64,000 nucleotides of DNA from assembly GCF_000284035.1 (NCBI RefSeq), contig NC_016887.1, positions 4,650,001-4,714,000 of the forward strand. The letters run 5' to 3'. Below, in pieces: positions 17,010-25,588 of this stretch. Below the pieces are notes generated by a model, which ran no database searches, was not told the origin of the DNA, and worked only from the letters and a program-made list of their open reading frames with translations. Positions within the stretch are counted from its first letter, which is position 1. Each line of letters opens with the position of its first letter. A program made the position numbers and the translations under genes. This DNA comes from Nocardia cyriacigeorgica GUH-2 (GTDB lineage: Bacteria; Actinomycetota; Actinomycetes; Mycobacteriales; Mycobacteriaceae).

Positions 17010-17822
17010 CTACCCCTGCGCCCGCACCCACACGATGCTCGGCGGGATATCGCGCAGCACCGGCAGCCGGTCGAAGATCGGCGCGCTCACGGCCAGCACG
17101 CCGTGCGAGGGACCATACGACGCCACCCGGACCTCCGCGATCTTCGGGCTCCACTGCCGCAACAGCCCCTCGATGCGGCTGCGTTTCACGCCCCACGGCA
17201 TCGGCGGGGTCGTATAGGCGGGCGTCGGCTGGAAACCCTTCATGGTCTTGCGCGAGAACCACGGCGGGATCGTATCGAACATCAGCTCGACGCCGGGGAA
17301 CCGCTCGACGATGGCCACACACAGCCGGCGCACATCATCGGGCTCGAAGTACATGAAAAGCCCCTGCGCCGAGACGAAGACGCCGCGTTCGGGCTGCTCC
17401 ACCCGATCGAGCCAGGACAGGTCCAGCGCGCTGACCGGCAGATGACGGCAGCGCTCGGACGCGGGCAGGAACCGCTCGCGGATCTCGATCGCCTCCGGCA
17501 CATCGACGCACAGCCAGCGCACCGTACCGTCGTCGCAGCGCTGGAACTGGGTTTCCAGCCCGGCCGCCAGTTCCACCACGGTGCCGCCGGGGTGGGCGGC
17601 CAGCCAGGGACGGAGCACCTCGTCGAAGCGGACCGAGCGGACGGCGTGGGTGCCGTCGGGCTTGCCGAAGGCCTTCGCGTAGTCGAAGTCGATGGACTGG
17701 TAGATGCGTTCGCAGTCCGGGTCGCGCAGGATCGCGTCGGAACGCAACGATTCACTGGCCCGATTGTGCTACGTCCAGAGCATGGTCAGCGGGATGCCGC
17801 TGAGCCCGACGTCACCGCTCAT
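17010..17822 (-). pseudogene. SAM-dependent O-methyltransferase (LCM family), interrupted by in-frame TAG
   Basis: The frame from the ATG at 17822 (GAGGTGG 5 bases upstream) begins MSGDVGLSGIPLTMLWT and meets TAG at 17769-17771 (codon 18). It then continues in frame with HNRASESLRSDAI, ILRDPDCERIYQSIDFDYAKAFG and the SAM-binding VVELAAGLETQFQRCDDG, to the natural stop at 17010. The N-terminus on both sides of the TAG matches what is expected for this family, so a single substitution (for example a Leu TTG to TAG) explains the break. A shortened product could start at TTG 17747 (245 residues) and keep the SAM motif. Family members methylate carboxyl or hydroxyl groups of diverse small molecules; the substrate is unknown. 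Confidence 0.75.
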
Positions 17823-17985
17823 CAGATCCACCTCTTCCTGCCGCCGCGACGGCCGATGCCAGGGAAGGAACCTCGGGTATGGGTAGCCTAATCTCGATTC
17901 GGGCTCGGTGGGGTTGCTTGCTTTCCGGCCTGGCCGCCGACAGCCCAGGCTGCCGACGGCCGATCAGGTCAGCCCGTGCACAGCG

Positions 17986-19140
17986 TCAGGAACTCACGCC
18001 GCTGAGTTCGTTCGGGCTTTCCGGCAGGGTCGCCAAGGCCGTCACGGTGCCGGCCGCGAGATCGACCCGGTGTACCGATTTCTTCGCGGGATCGGTGACG
18101 TAGGCGATGCCGTCGCGGACGAACAGCGCCGGACGCGGCTGCTGCCATTCCAGCGGTTCCTGCCAGGGGTCGATGACCGGAATGGTCTTGGTGACCGTGC
18201 CGGCGACCGGATCGATGACGTGGATCTTGCCGTCGGTGCCGAGCACCAGCGCCTCGCCCTGCGGTCCCCGCGCCAGCGACCGGAAGGTGTAGCTGGTGCC
18301 GATATCGACCAGCCGCAGCGTGCCGGTGGTGGTATCGATCAGCGAAATCTGCTGCGGCCGTTCGAGTTCGGCGTCTTTGTCCTGTTTGTAGTCGCCGAGC
18401 ACGATGGGCGAGGCCTCGCTGCCGGCCTGGTTGCCGATGCGCCCATACGGCGTCGGGCTGGTGACCTTGGTGATCGCGCCGTCGCGGTAGATCAGCGCGC
18501 CGGTCTGGCAGCCGACCACCACCGCCTCACCCTGTGCGGTCGCCTCGCCGTGCACGCCGGGGCAGTCCTCGTTGCGGGCGATCTCCTTGCGGTCGGCGTC
18601 GAGCACCACGATCCCGTTGCGGGATTCCTCGGTACCGACCGTCACCACCAGTTCCCCACCGGCCATCTCGACCGCGACGCCGTGATGCGGTGCGGGCGCC
18701 TGATACACCTCGGTCTCGGGCTTGTCCCCGCCGAGCTGCGTGGGGTCGAAGGAGGTGACTTCACCACTGCCGTCGGCGAACAGCACGGTCCGTCCGGCAT
18801 GCCGGACGACGTGGCCCGGCTTCGCGGCGGGGAACTCGACCCCGGTGAACCGGCCCTCGACGGCGTCGAGCACGCGGAAACCATCGGCGGTGGAGACCAG
18901 CATGTGCCGGTCGTCGCCGGCCGGGTTCAGGCGGTTGAAGCCCGGCAGCTCGAGCTCGCCGGTGGTGGCGAGGGTGTCCGGGTCGAGCAGGTAGATGCCG
19001 CCGTCGTAGGTGAGCGCGAGCGGGGCGGCGACGGCGGGTTGTGCCTGCTCCGTCTCGTCGCTGCTACAGCCGCTGAGCGCGATCGCCGCGGTGAGCAGGC
19101 CCGAGAGCGCCACCGTGGTGGTGCGGGTCCGAGTACGCAT
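17986..19140 (-). CDS. aztD: Zinc metallochaperone AztD-like lipoprotein
   Basis: 384 residues with a lipoprotein signal (lipobox LSGC, Cys about residue 25). The rest is a beta-propeller-like repeat protein: LTYDGGIYLLDPDTL, DGFRVLDAVEG, AITKVTSPTPYGRIG, GKIHVIDPVAGTV. It carries APAPHHGVAVEMAGGELVVTVGTE, whose histidines fit zinc binding, and CPGVHGEA with a later CQTG. In known Azt systems AztD stores zinc outside the membrane and hands it to AztC. It is the last gene of aztB-aztC-aztD, 45 bases after aztC. It is anchored rather than soluble, as expected in a Gram-positive envelope. Confidence 0.85.
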   Translation of the reverse strand: MRTRTRTTTVALSGLLTAAIALSGCSSDETEQAQPAVAAPLALTYDGGIYLLDPDTLATTGELELPGFNRLNPAGDDRHMLVSTADGFRVLDAVEGRFTGVEFPAAKPGHVVRHAGRTVLFADGSGEVTSFDPTQLGGDKPETEVYQAPAPHHGVAVEMAGGELVVTVGTEESRNGIVVLDADRKEIARNEDCPGVHGEATAQGEAVVVGCQTGALIYRDGAITKVTSPTPYGRIGNQAGSEASPIVLGDYKQDKDAELERPQQISLIDTTTGTLRLVDIGTSYTFRSLARGPQGEALVLGTDGKIHVIDPVAGTVTKTIPVIDPWQEPLEWQQPRPALFVRDGIAYVTDPAKKSVHRVDLAAGTVTALATLPESPNELSGVSS

Positions 19141-19185
19141 GTTGCTCCGTTTCCGTTGTACTGTTGAAGTTCTCGGTGCGTGGCA

Positions 19186-20100
19186 TCACGGGGCCAGGCC
19201 GGCGACGATGGCGTCGGTATTGGCGCGCATCATCTCCAGGTAGCTGCCCGCGCCCTGTCCTGGCGGGGTGAGCGATTCCGAATGCAGCCCGACCACCCGC
19301 ACCTGCACGCCCGCCTGCTCGGCCAGCACTCGGGCGAGCCGGTCCGGTTGCGCCGTATCGGCGAAAACCGCCGGCACGGCGGCGCTACGGATGGTGGCGG
19401 CCAGTTCCGCCAGATCCGACGGACTCGGTGACGCCAAAGTGGTACCGCTCGGAATCACCGCCCCGACCACCTCGAAACCAAAACGCTGCGCCAGATAGCC
19501 GAAGACGTGATGGTTGGTGACGAGCTTGCGGCGCTCGGCGGGCACGGTCGCGAAACGCTCGGTCATCCAGGTGGCGAGCCCGTCCAGTTCGGCGAGGTAG
19601 CGGTCGGCATTGGCGCGGATGGCGGCGTCGTCGACTCCGGGCACGTGCTCGATCACCTGATCTCGGATGACCTCGACCGCGCGGCGTACTCGCTGCGGGT
19701 CGGTCCAGAAATGCGGGTCGGGCTGTCCGGCCGTCGCACCGGAACCGAAGGCGATCGGGTCGATCTCCTCGCCGACGTACACCGTCGCCACTCCGGCGTC
19801 GGCGGCGGCGTCGACATTGCGGAGCACGCCCTCTTCCAGGCCGAGTCCATTGGCGACGATCAAGCCGGCCTGCTCGAGCCCGGCGGCCTGCTGCGCCGAC
19901 ACCGCGAACGAATGCGGGTCGCCCGCGCGCGGCATGAGAACGGTCACCGGGGCCCCGTCACCGACGATCACCTGGGTGATGTCGCCGAGGATGTCGGTCG
20001 TGACCACGACACCGCCGCGCTCGGAACCGGAATCGGCACATCCGGTCAGGGCAATCATCGCCGCGAGCAAGGCGACGGTCAGGCGGGCGAGCAGGGTCAT
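19186..20100 (-). CDS. aztC: Zinc ABC transporter substrate-binding protein AztC
   Basis: 304 residues. The lipoprotein signal has lipobox LTGC (Cys about residue 21). It is a cluster A-I (ZnuA/TroA-type) metal-binding protein: VTTDILGDITQVIVGDG at the start, GDPHSFAVSAQQ (first His ligand), PDPHFWTDPQRV (second), VTNHHVFGYLAQRFGF (third) and the acidic VFADTAQPDR (fourth). The extended His-rich loop of ZnuA is short or absent, as in AztC. It captures Zn(II) outside the membrane for AztB. The ATG overlaps the aztB stop (ATGA), so the two are translationally coupled. Confidence 0.9.
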   Translation of the reverse strand: MTLLARLTVALLAAMIALTGCADSGSERGGVVVTTDILGDITQVIVGDGAPVTVLMPRAGDPHSFAVSAQQAAGLEQAGLIVANGLGLEEGVLRNVDAAADAGVATVYVGEEIDPIAFGSGATAGQPDPHFWTDPQRVRRAVEVIRDQVIEHVPGVDDAAIRANADRYLAELDGLATWMTERFATVPAERRKLVTNHHVFGYLAQRFGFEVVGAVIPSGTTLASPSPSDLAELAATIRSAAVPAVFADTAQPDRLARVLAEQAGVQVRVVGLHSESLTPPGQGAGSYLEMMRANTDAIVAGLAP

Positions 20101-22082
20101 CGGCCGGTCTCCACCATCAGGTCCGGTGCGATATCGAGGGTGAAAGTCCGTGCGATACGCAGGTTGTCGTTGTAATCGATCTCGTGCACGACCCGGGCGG
20201 CCGGATCGTTGACGTAGGCGCGGTTGCTGTCCACCACGATCACCGGCGCGGGCGCGCCGGGCGCGAGCGGCGCGGCGAGCACGGTCGTGCGTGCGATCTC
20301 GGCGCCGCTCACCGGGTCGTAGCCGTGCAGGACGCCGTCGGCGGTGAGCACCATGATCGGGGTGCCTGCTCCCGCGGTATTGGTCGCGACCACCGGTCCT
20401 GTGCTGATGCGCGACCACCGCCGGCTGCTCACCTCGAGGACCGCGACGGCGTCCGGGCCCGAGCGCGTCACCAGCGTGGTGCTGCCGGGGCGATGGAAGA
20501 ACGCGTCGGCGGGCTCGCCCATGCCGTCGGAGATCTTCGTGGCCGTGAACCGCGAATCCTGTTCTGCCACCAGGACTGCGCCGTCGGCACAACCGATCAC
20601 CACACCCCGGCGGGTGAGGGCCTGGCCGCGCGGATTCGGGCACGGCGTGTCCAGCGCGGTCACCTCGGCACCGTCACGCGAGCGCACCTCGATCCGGCCC
20701 GACGACGCAACGACCAGCCGTCCTGCGTACGGCACACCGATCGCGCCCGCCAGCGCGTCGAGTTCGCGCACGGATCCCTCATCCAAAGCCGTGCGATCCA
20801 CGACGGTGGTCCCGGCGTCGCCGATCACCGTGGCCACGGATTTATCGCTGTAGGCGCCGGTTACCGCAGCCGCGCCGAGCTGGCCGAGCTCGCGCGCGGC
20901 GGCGCGGTAGTAGTGCACATGATCGCCGTGGTCGACCATCCAGCTCCCGCTGTCGACCACCCGCGTCGAGCCCTGGGCCGACAGATAGGCGTAGCGGCCG
21001 TCGCCGGCGATCGCGCTGACGCCGTCGACCGATCCGAGCTCGGTCACCTCCTCGGTGATCAGATCGACCACCCGCACCGCACCGGAACCCCGGTCTGCGA
21101 CAACGAGTCTCGGCTGTGCCTCGGCCGTCTCCTCGGCGCCGGCAACGTAGCCGTGTGGCGTCGGCTCGGCGGGCGCCGACTCGGTGCCCGCACCGCATCC
21201 GACCAGCGGGAAGGCCAGCGCCAGCGCCGCGGCCACCGTCACCGGCGTGGTGGCGGCACGCAGCGTCACCCACTCCCGCAGGCGCGATACCAGGGCCGAC
21301 ACGAAGAACAGCCCCACCGCGGTCCCGGCAATGGTCGCGCCCGCCGCTGTCCCGGCATGCCAGGAGATCAGTAGCCCGATGACGGTCGAGGCCGACCCGA
21401 ACACCGCCGCGAGCACCATCACCGCCGGAATCCGGTGGGCGAAGAACAAAGCCGCGGCCGGGGGCGCGATGAGCAGGCCGAACACCAGCAGCGTCCCGAC
21501 GATATGGAAGGAGGCCACGATCGCCAGCGTCAGCAATCCGACCAGCGCGAACTGGGCGCGTCGAGGGGCCAGCCCGAGGGTCTGGGCGATGCGTGGATCG
21601 AAGGTGAGCGCCAGGAATGCGCGGTGCCCGAGCACCGTCACCACCAGCGCGATCAGCAAGGCGGCTACCAGGAACAGCAGATCCTGGCGGCTGGTGGCCA
21701 AGACATCGCCGAAGAGAAATCCGGTGAGATCCACCGCGAACGACTGCGACCGCGACACGATGATCACACCGAGCGCCAGCATGCCAACGAACAACAGGCC
21801 GATCCCGGTGTCGGCCGACATCCGCCGATTGCGGCTCAGCACAGTCACTCCGACGGCCATCGCGGCCGCACTGGCCGCCGCACCCAGCAGCAGATTGCCA
21901 CCGAGCAGCGAGGCGATCGCCACCCCGGGCAGCATGCCGTGCGCCATCGCGTCACTGAGAAATGCCATGCCGCGCACCACAACCCACGTCCCGGCGACCG
22001 CGCACAGGCACGAGACCAGCAATCCACCCCACAGCGCCCGTTGCACGAAAGACACCTCGAACGGGGCGAATAGCCAATCCAT
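20097..22082 (-). CDS. aztB: Zinc ABC permease AztB fused to an AztD-like propeller domain
   Basis: 661 residues from the ATG at 22082. Residues about 1-268 are an ABC-3 family metal permease with eight or so helices (GTWVVVRGMAFLSDAMAHGMLPG, ADTGIGLLFVGMLALG, HIVGTLLVFGLLIAPPAAA). An extra hydrophobic segment (about 278-295, VTVAAALALAFPLVGC) ends in a lipobox-like LVGC. After it comes about 360 residues of propeller-like repeats resembling AztD, including VDHGDHVHYYRAAARELG, whose His/Asp cluster looks like a zinc site. In known Azt systems the permease and AztD are separate. A stand-alone aztD also exists downstream. The domain should face outside the membrane. Expression is probably under the Zur-like box 16 bases upstream of its start. 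Confidence 0.85.
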   Translation of the reverse strand: MDWLFAPFEVSFVQRALWGGLLVSCLCAVAGTWVVVRGMAFLSDAMAHGMLPGVAIASLLGGNLLLGAAASAAAMAVGVTVLSRNRRMSADTGIGLLFVGMLALGVIIVSRSQSFAVDLTGFLFGDVLATSRQDLLFLVAALLIALVVTVLGHRAFLALTFDPRIAQTLGLAPRRAQFALVGLLTLAIVASFHIVGTLLVFGLLIAPPAAALFFAHRIPAVMVLAAVFGSASTVIGLLISWHAGTAAGATIAGTAVGLFFVSALVSRLREWVTLRAATTPVTVAAALALAFPLVGCGAGTESAPAEPTPHGYVAGAEETAEAQPRLVVADRGSGAVRVVDLITEEVTELGSVDGVSAIAGDGRYAYLSAQGSTRVVDSGSWMVDHGDHVHYYRAAARELGQLGAAAVTGAYSDKSVATVIGDAGTTVVDRTALDEGSVRELDALAGAIGVPYAGRLVVASSGRIEVRSRDGAEVTALDTPCPNPRGQALTRRGVVIGCADGAVLVAEQDSRFTATKISDGMGEPADAFFHRPGSTTLVTRSGPDAVAVLEVSSRRWSRISTGPVVATNTAGAGTPIMVLTADGVLHGYDPVSGAEIARTTVLAAPLAPGAPAPVIVVDSNRAYVNDPAARVVHEIDYNDNLRIARTFTLDIAPDLMVETGR

Positions 22083-22097
22083 GATGCGACACCCTAG

Positions 22098-22116
22098 AAT
22101 GGAAACGATTTTCATT
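22098..22116. promoter_or_regulatory. Zur-type operator between aztB and aztA
   Basis: AATGGAAACGATTTTCATT is a near-palindrome of the AATGAAAATCATTTTCATT class bound by zinc uptake regulators (Fur family) in mycolata. It sits in the 60-base divergent gap between aztB and aztA, so one site can control both. Confidence 0.8.
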
Positions 22117-22142
22117 ACAAGTTAAGTGACGGGAGTCGCATC

Positions 22143-22817
22143 GTGCAAACACCGGATATCCGGCTGGCCGGAGTCAGCGCGGGCTACCACGGCACCCGGG
22201 TGCTGCACGAGGTCTCCGCGACCCTGCCCAGCGGCAAAGTCACCGCATTGCTCGGACCCAACGGCTCGGGCAAGTCGACGCTGCTGGCCGCGCTCGCCGG
22301 CGTCGTGCCGCTACTGGCCGGCACCATCACCGGACGCGACGGACTGCAGCCGGCGCTGGTGGTCCAGCAGAGCGCGGTAGCACCTACTCTGCCGATCACC
22401 GTCCGGGAGACGGTGACGATGGGTCGCTGGGCCCATCGCAGACCGTGGCGCAGGCTCACCGGCGCCGACCACGCGATCGTCGCCGAGAGCATGGATCGCC
22501 TGGCCGTCACCGAGTTGGCCGACCGCAGGCTCGACACCCTCTCCGGCGGTCAGCGTCAGCGCGCGCTGCTGGCCCAGGCGCTCGCCCAGCAGTCCCGGCT
22601 ACTGCTACTCGACGAACCGACGACCGGACTCGACACCGAGGCTCGCGACCAGATCAGCCGCGCGATCGCCGACGCGAGTGCCGCGGGCGTGACCGTGGTG
22701 CACGCGACGCACGACCTGGACGACGCCCTCCGCGCCGACCACTGCGTTCACCTGCGCGATGGGCGCGTGGTGAGCGAAGGCGATCCGCGCACCGCGCTGC
22801 TGGCGCATTCGCGCTGA
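22143..22817 (+). CDS. aztA: Zinc ABC transporter ATP-binding protein AztA
   Basis: 224 residues from the GTG at 22143. ATPase motifs: Walker A LLGPNGSGKST (about residue 38), Q-loop VVQQSAVAP, ABC signature TLSGGQRQRA (about 135), Walker B LLLLDEPTTGLD, and H-loop HATHDLDDAL. It powers zinc uptake through AztB and is transcribed away from aztB across the Zur-like box. The stop lies inside a small GCGCTGATCAGCGC palindrome followed by TTTCC, which may be a weak terminator. Confidence 0.9.
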   Translation: MQTPDIRLAGVSAGYHGTRVLHEVSATLPSGKVTALLGPNGSGKSTLLAALAGVVPLLAGTITGRDGLQPALVVQQSAVAPTLPITVRETVTMGRWAHRRPWRRLTGADHAIVAESMDRLAVTELADRRLDTLSGGQRQRALLAQALAQQSRLLLLDEPTTGLDTEARDQISRAIADASAAGVTVVHATHDLDDALRADHCVHLRDGRVVSEGDPRTALLAHSR

Positions 22818-22875
22818 TCAGCGCATTTCCCACCGATGACGACGGCATCAATTTCATACCGGCCTGTATGTGGGG

Positions 22876-22902
22876 TTTACTGAGACGCCAAGTCTCAGTA
22901 AA
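22876..22902. promoter_or_regulatory. Perfect 11-bp palindrome, candidate TetR operator
   Basis: TTTACTGAGAC-GCCAA-GTCTCAGTAAA: two perfect 11-base arms with a 5-base spacer, 43 bases upstream of the di-iron oxygenase ATG. The adjacent convergent TetR gene is the obvious candidate regulator. AT-rich ends overlap the likely promoter. Confidence 0.7.
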
Positions 22903-22945
22903 TTGGAGATAGCGAGACCTACACCACACGCACGAGGAGACTCCG

Positions 22946-23944
22946 ATGACGCCGTCGACTGTGCCGCTCACCCAGGATGTCGGTAAGGACTACCGGGACG
23001 CCCTGCACACGCTGTCGGAAGGGTCGGTCAACCGGCGCTTCGACCCGTACCTGGACATCGACTGGGATTCGCCGGAACTGGCCCTGGACCCGAAGGACCC
23101 GCGCTGGGTCCTCTCGCCCGAGATCGATCCGCTCGGCGCCACCGAGTGGTACCGGAACCAGCCGCTGGACCGGCAGATCGAGATCGGCAAATGGCGAGTC
23201 GCCAATTCCATCAAGGTCGGCGCCGCGTTCGAGACGATCCTGATCCGCGGAATGATGCAGTACATCATGAAGCTGCCCAACGGGTCGCCGGAGTTCCGCT
23301 ACTGCTTGCACGAGATGACCGAAGAGTGCAACCACATCCAGATGTTCCAGGAGCTGGTCAACCGGATCGGCGTGGATGTGCCGGGCATGCGGCCGATCTT
23401 CCGGGCGCTCTCGCCGTTCATCGGTGTGGCCGGCGGGTACGCCCATGTCGTGCTGTTCATCGGCATCCTCGGCGGTGAGGAACCGATCGACCACTTCCAG
23501 AAGGCGCTGATCCGCGACGGCGGGAACATGCCGCCGATGGTGTTGCGCACCATGGAGATCCACATCGCCGAGGAGGCCAGGCACATCTCCTTCGCCGGCG
23601 AATTCCTCAAGGCGCACATCGCGAAGATGAACCCGGTCAGCACGCAGGTCTGCGCGATTGCGTTCCCGCTGGCCATGCGCTGGCTCGCAGGCGAGATCAT
23701 CGCGCCGCCGCGCTCGTTCGCGAAGCAGTTCGACATTCCGCGCGAAGTGATCAAGGAAGCGTTCTGGCGCAGCCCGCAGTCACGCAAGATCCTGTCCGGA
23801 TACTTCGGTGATATGCGTGCGCTGGCCGACGAGATCGGGCTGATGAACCCGGTCACGCGGCGGTTGTGGAACGCACTCGGCATCGGCGGCGACTACTCGC
23901 GCTACCGCAGCGAACCCGATCGCCGGGTCCGGCGCGCGGCCTGA
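22946..23944 (+). CDS. AurF-like di-iron oxygenase
   Basis: 332 residues from the ATG at 22946 with GAGGAG 6 bases upstream. It matches the AurF (p-aminobenzoate N-oxygenase) superfamily by its helical di-iron ligands: the FETILIRGMM helix, EMTEECNHIQMF (E..E..H, about 125-135) and IHIAEEARHISFAGEF (E..EARH, about 210-220). Relatives oxidise amines or other small substrates with O2, and mycolata carry several copies of unknown substrate. No dedicated reductase is adjacent. The palindrome upstream and the convergent TetR gene suggest ligand-induced expression. Confidence 0.82.
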   Translation: MTPSTVPLTQDVGKDYRDALHTLSEGSVNRRFDPYLDIDWDSPELALDPKDPRWVLSPEIDPLGATEWYRNQPLDRQIEIGKWRVANSIKVGAAFETILIRGMMQYIMKLPNGSPEFRYCLHEMTEECNHIQMFQELVNRIGVDVPGMRPIFRALSPFIGVAGGYAHVVLFIGILGGEEPIDHFQKALIRDGGNMPPMVLRTMEIHIAEEARHISFAGEFLKAHIAKMNPVSTQVCAIAFPLAMRWLAGEIIAPPRSFAKQFDIPREVIKEAFWRSPQSRKILSGYFGDMRALADEIGLMNPVTRRLWNALGIGGDYSRYRSEPDRRVRRAA

Positions 23945-23948
23945 GTGC

Positions 23949-24683
23949 TCACCCCGCGGCCGCACCGGTGAAATCGCGCAGGATCGAGGCCAATTCACGG
24001 TCGGGGTCCACGTGGATGCCGCTGGTGCGCGCCGCGCCGTCGAGGACGAACCAGGTGATGGTCGCCAGCTCGTCGACGACCTGAACCCTGGTCCGCTCCG
24101 GCGCCGGGTCGGCCACCCAGGTGGACAGCACGCCCTCGACCATGGTCACCACCGCGAACGGCACCGAGTCGAAGGGGCTGGAATCGGTGCCCATCAGCTG
24201 GGCGACCGAGGAGATCAGCTCCGTGCCGCGGGCGGCGATCCGCAGTTTCAGGCTCGCGACGGCGTCGACGGTGTCCTCACCCTCGACGGCCGGGCCGGTC
24301 CGGGCGAACTCGGTCAGCCGTGGATGATCCGACATCCAGTCCGCGACGGCGCGGATGGTGCGGGTGAGGATCTCGCGCACCGAGCCGGTGGACATGTCGA
24401 GTTGTTCGTCGAGCTGGGCGGCGAAATCGTCGATCAGATAGGACCGGATCCGCCGGTCCAGCTCCTCGCGACCGCTGAACTGGCGATACACCACCGACTT
24501 GGCCACCCCGGCCCGCTTGGCGATGCGATGCACCGGGATATCGGCCCCGGCGGGGCTTTCCTCGAGCAGCTCGACCGCGGCCCGCAGGATCGTCAGCTGA
24601 CGCTCGCTGTTGTGCCGCTCCCAGCGAGCCTCGTACCCACTGACCGCCCCCGGCATCCGCGGTTGTGGCGACACCACCGACAT
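23949..24683 (-). CDS. TetR-family transcriptional regulator
   Basis: 244 residues from the ATG at 24683 (MSVVSPQPRM); longer in-frame versions would run through the tRNA and are rejected. The N-terminal helix-turn-helix is IPVHRIAKRAGVAKSVVYRQFSGREEL (about residues 47-73), followed by a variable ligand-binding domain with VREILTRTIRAVADWM and a C-terminal amphipathic region. It is convergent with the AurF-like gene, stop codons 4 bases apart, and probably acts at the palindrome at 22876. Ligand unknown. Confidence 0.85.
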   Translation of the reverse strand: MSVVSPQPRMPGAVSGYEARWERHNSERQLTILRAAVELLEESPAGADIPVHRIAKRAGVAKSVVYRQFSGREELDRRIRSYLIDDFAAQLDEQLDMSTGSVREILTRTIRAVADWMSDHPRLTEFARTGPAVEGEDTVDAVASLKLRIAARGTELISSVAQLMGTDSSPFDSVPFAVVTMVEGVLSTWVADPAPERTRVQVVDELATITWFVLDGAARTSGIHVDPDRELASILRDFTGAAAG

Positions 24684-24763
24684 GCCAGGCAGTGTACCGA
24701 GTGCGCTTGCGGCCGCGTGGGGATGCGGGCGACGGCGGCCGGGCAGCGGAGCCGAAAATGATT

Positions 24764-24794
24764 GTGGCCCGGAACCTCGAAGGTTCCGGGCCAC
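24764..24794 (-). terminator. Terminator of initiator tRNA copy 1
   Basis: A perfect 14-bp stem (AGGTTCCGGGCCAC with its complement) and 3-nt loop immediately downstream of the tRNA on the minus strand, followed by AATCATTTT. Confidence 0.85.
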
Positions 24795-24799
24795 TGTTG

Positions 24800-24873
24800 T
24801 AGCGGGGACAGGATTTGAACCTGCGACCTCTGGGTTATGAGCCCAGCGAGCTACCGAGCTGCTCCACCCCGCG
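24800..24873 (-). tRNA. tRNA-fMet (CAT), initiator, copy 1
   Basis: A 74-nt cloverleaf starting CGCGGGGTGGAGCAG, with anticodon loop CTCATAA on a stem of three GC pairs (CTGGG/CCCAG), T-arm GGTTCAAATCC, and acceptor 3' end CCCCGCTA. The unpaired C1 against T72 and the GGG/CCC anticodon stem mark it as initiator. CCA is not encoded. It is identical to the copy at 25515. Confidence 0.95.
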
Positions 24874-25472
24874 TCGGTAAAGACCAGCTTACACACCTGT
24901 GGCGCGAGAGCGTAATCGCCTGTGCGGCGGGGGTATTTCGCGGGGTCAGCATGGTGGAAGGGACAGGGATCAGGCCGTCGGGGCGACCGCGCCGAGGACG
25001 CCCGGTTGTCGGCGGAGTGCCATACGAGCGCGCTGCGGCCCGGCGGGCATGGTTGCGGGCCGGCGCGGCGATGGTCGCGGGTCAGCGCGGCGGCGGGCAT
25101 CGCCGCGGGCCGGTGCCGTGGCTCGGCGTCGTAACGGCGGACGGCAGGTGTCAGCGCGCGTCGGGCGGCCGTGTAGGCATTGGAAAGCCGCCTGGCGAGG
25201 CACCGAGACGGGCTGTCGATGCCGGATCGCAACGCGGCCCCGGCGAATTGCCGTGGGCCCGAAGCAGACATACAGCGCGTCATCCGATCATCATTCGCAT
25301 TTGTCTGTGAGACTCGCCGAAATCAAGGCGCACACCGACGCGGGTGCGCGGCAATTCGTCATATCTTGGCACTGCTGGATGCTTGCCGGTTCTCGATCGG
25401 CGTGTCGCCGGCGCACACGAAGCTGGTCGGAGCGGCCGGGAGCTCGCTGCGGACGGGGTCCGACACAGCAAA
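24874..25472. other. Spacer between the two initiator tRNA genes
   Basis: About 600 bases of GC-rich sequence. Open frames on both strands lack ribosome-binding sites and protein-like composition. No gene is supported. The promoter of tRNA copy 1 should lie near 24880-24930. Confidence 0.45.
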
Positions 25473-25510
25473 AGAACCGGCCCGGAGGCTGGTGCCTCCG
25501 GGCCGGTTCT
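25473..25510 (-). terminator. Terminator of initiator tRNA copy 2
   Basis: A perfect 17-bp stem (AGAACCGGCCCGGAGGC with its complement) and 4-nt loop, followed on the minus strand by a TTTGCTG run. Confidence 0.85.
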
Positions 25511-25514
25511 GTAG

Positions 25515-25588
25515 TAGCGGGGACAGGATTTGAACCTGCGACCTCTGGGTTATGAGCCCAGCGAGCTACCGAGCTGCTCCACCCCGCG
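25515..25588 (-). tRNA. tRNA-fMet (CAT), initiator, copy 2
   Basis: Same 74-nt sequence as copy 1, including CTCATAA anticodon loop, GGG/CCC anticodon stem and CCCCGCTA end. The transcript ends in its own strong terminator, so the two copies are separate units in the same orientation. Confidence 0.95.

Noticed and set aside
17866..17884. IdeR-like iron box between the methyltransferase and aztD
   Set aside because: One half matches (about 13 of 19 positions overall), which is below what functional sites usually show, and no iron gene is adjacent.
24684..25283. Extension of the TetR frame through the tRNA to 444 codons
   Set aside because: It would translate initiator tRNA copy 1; the TetR start at 24683 fits family length.
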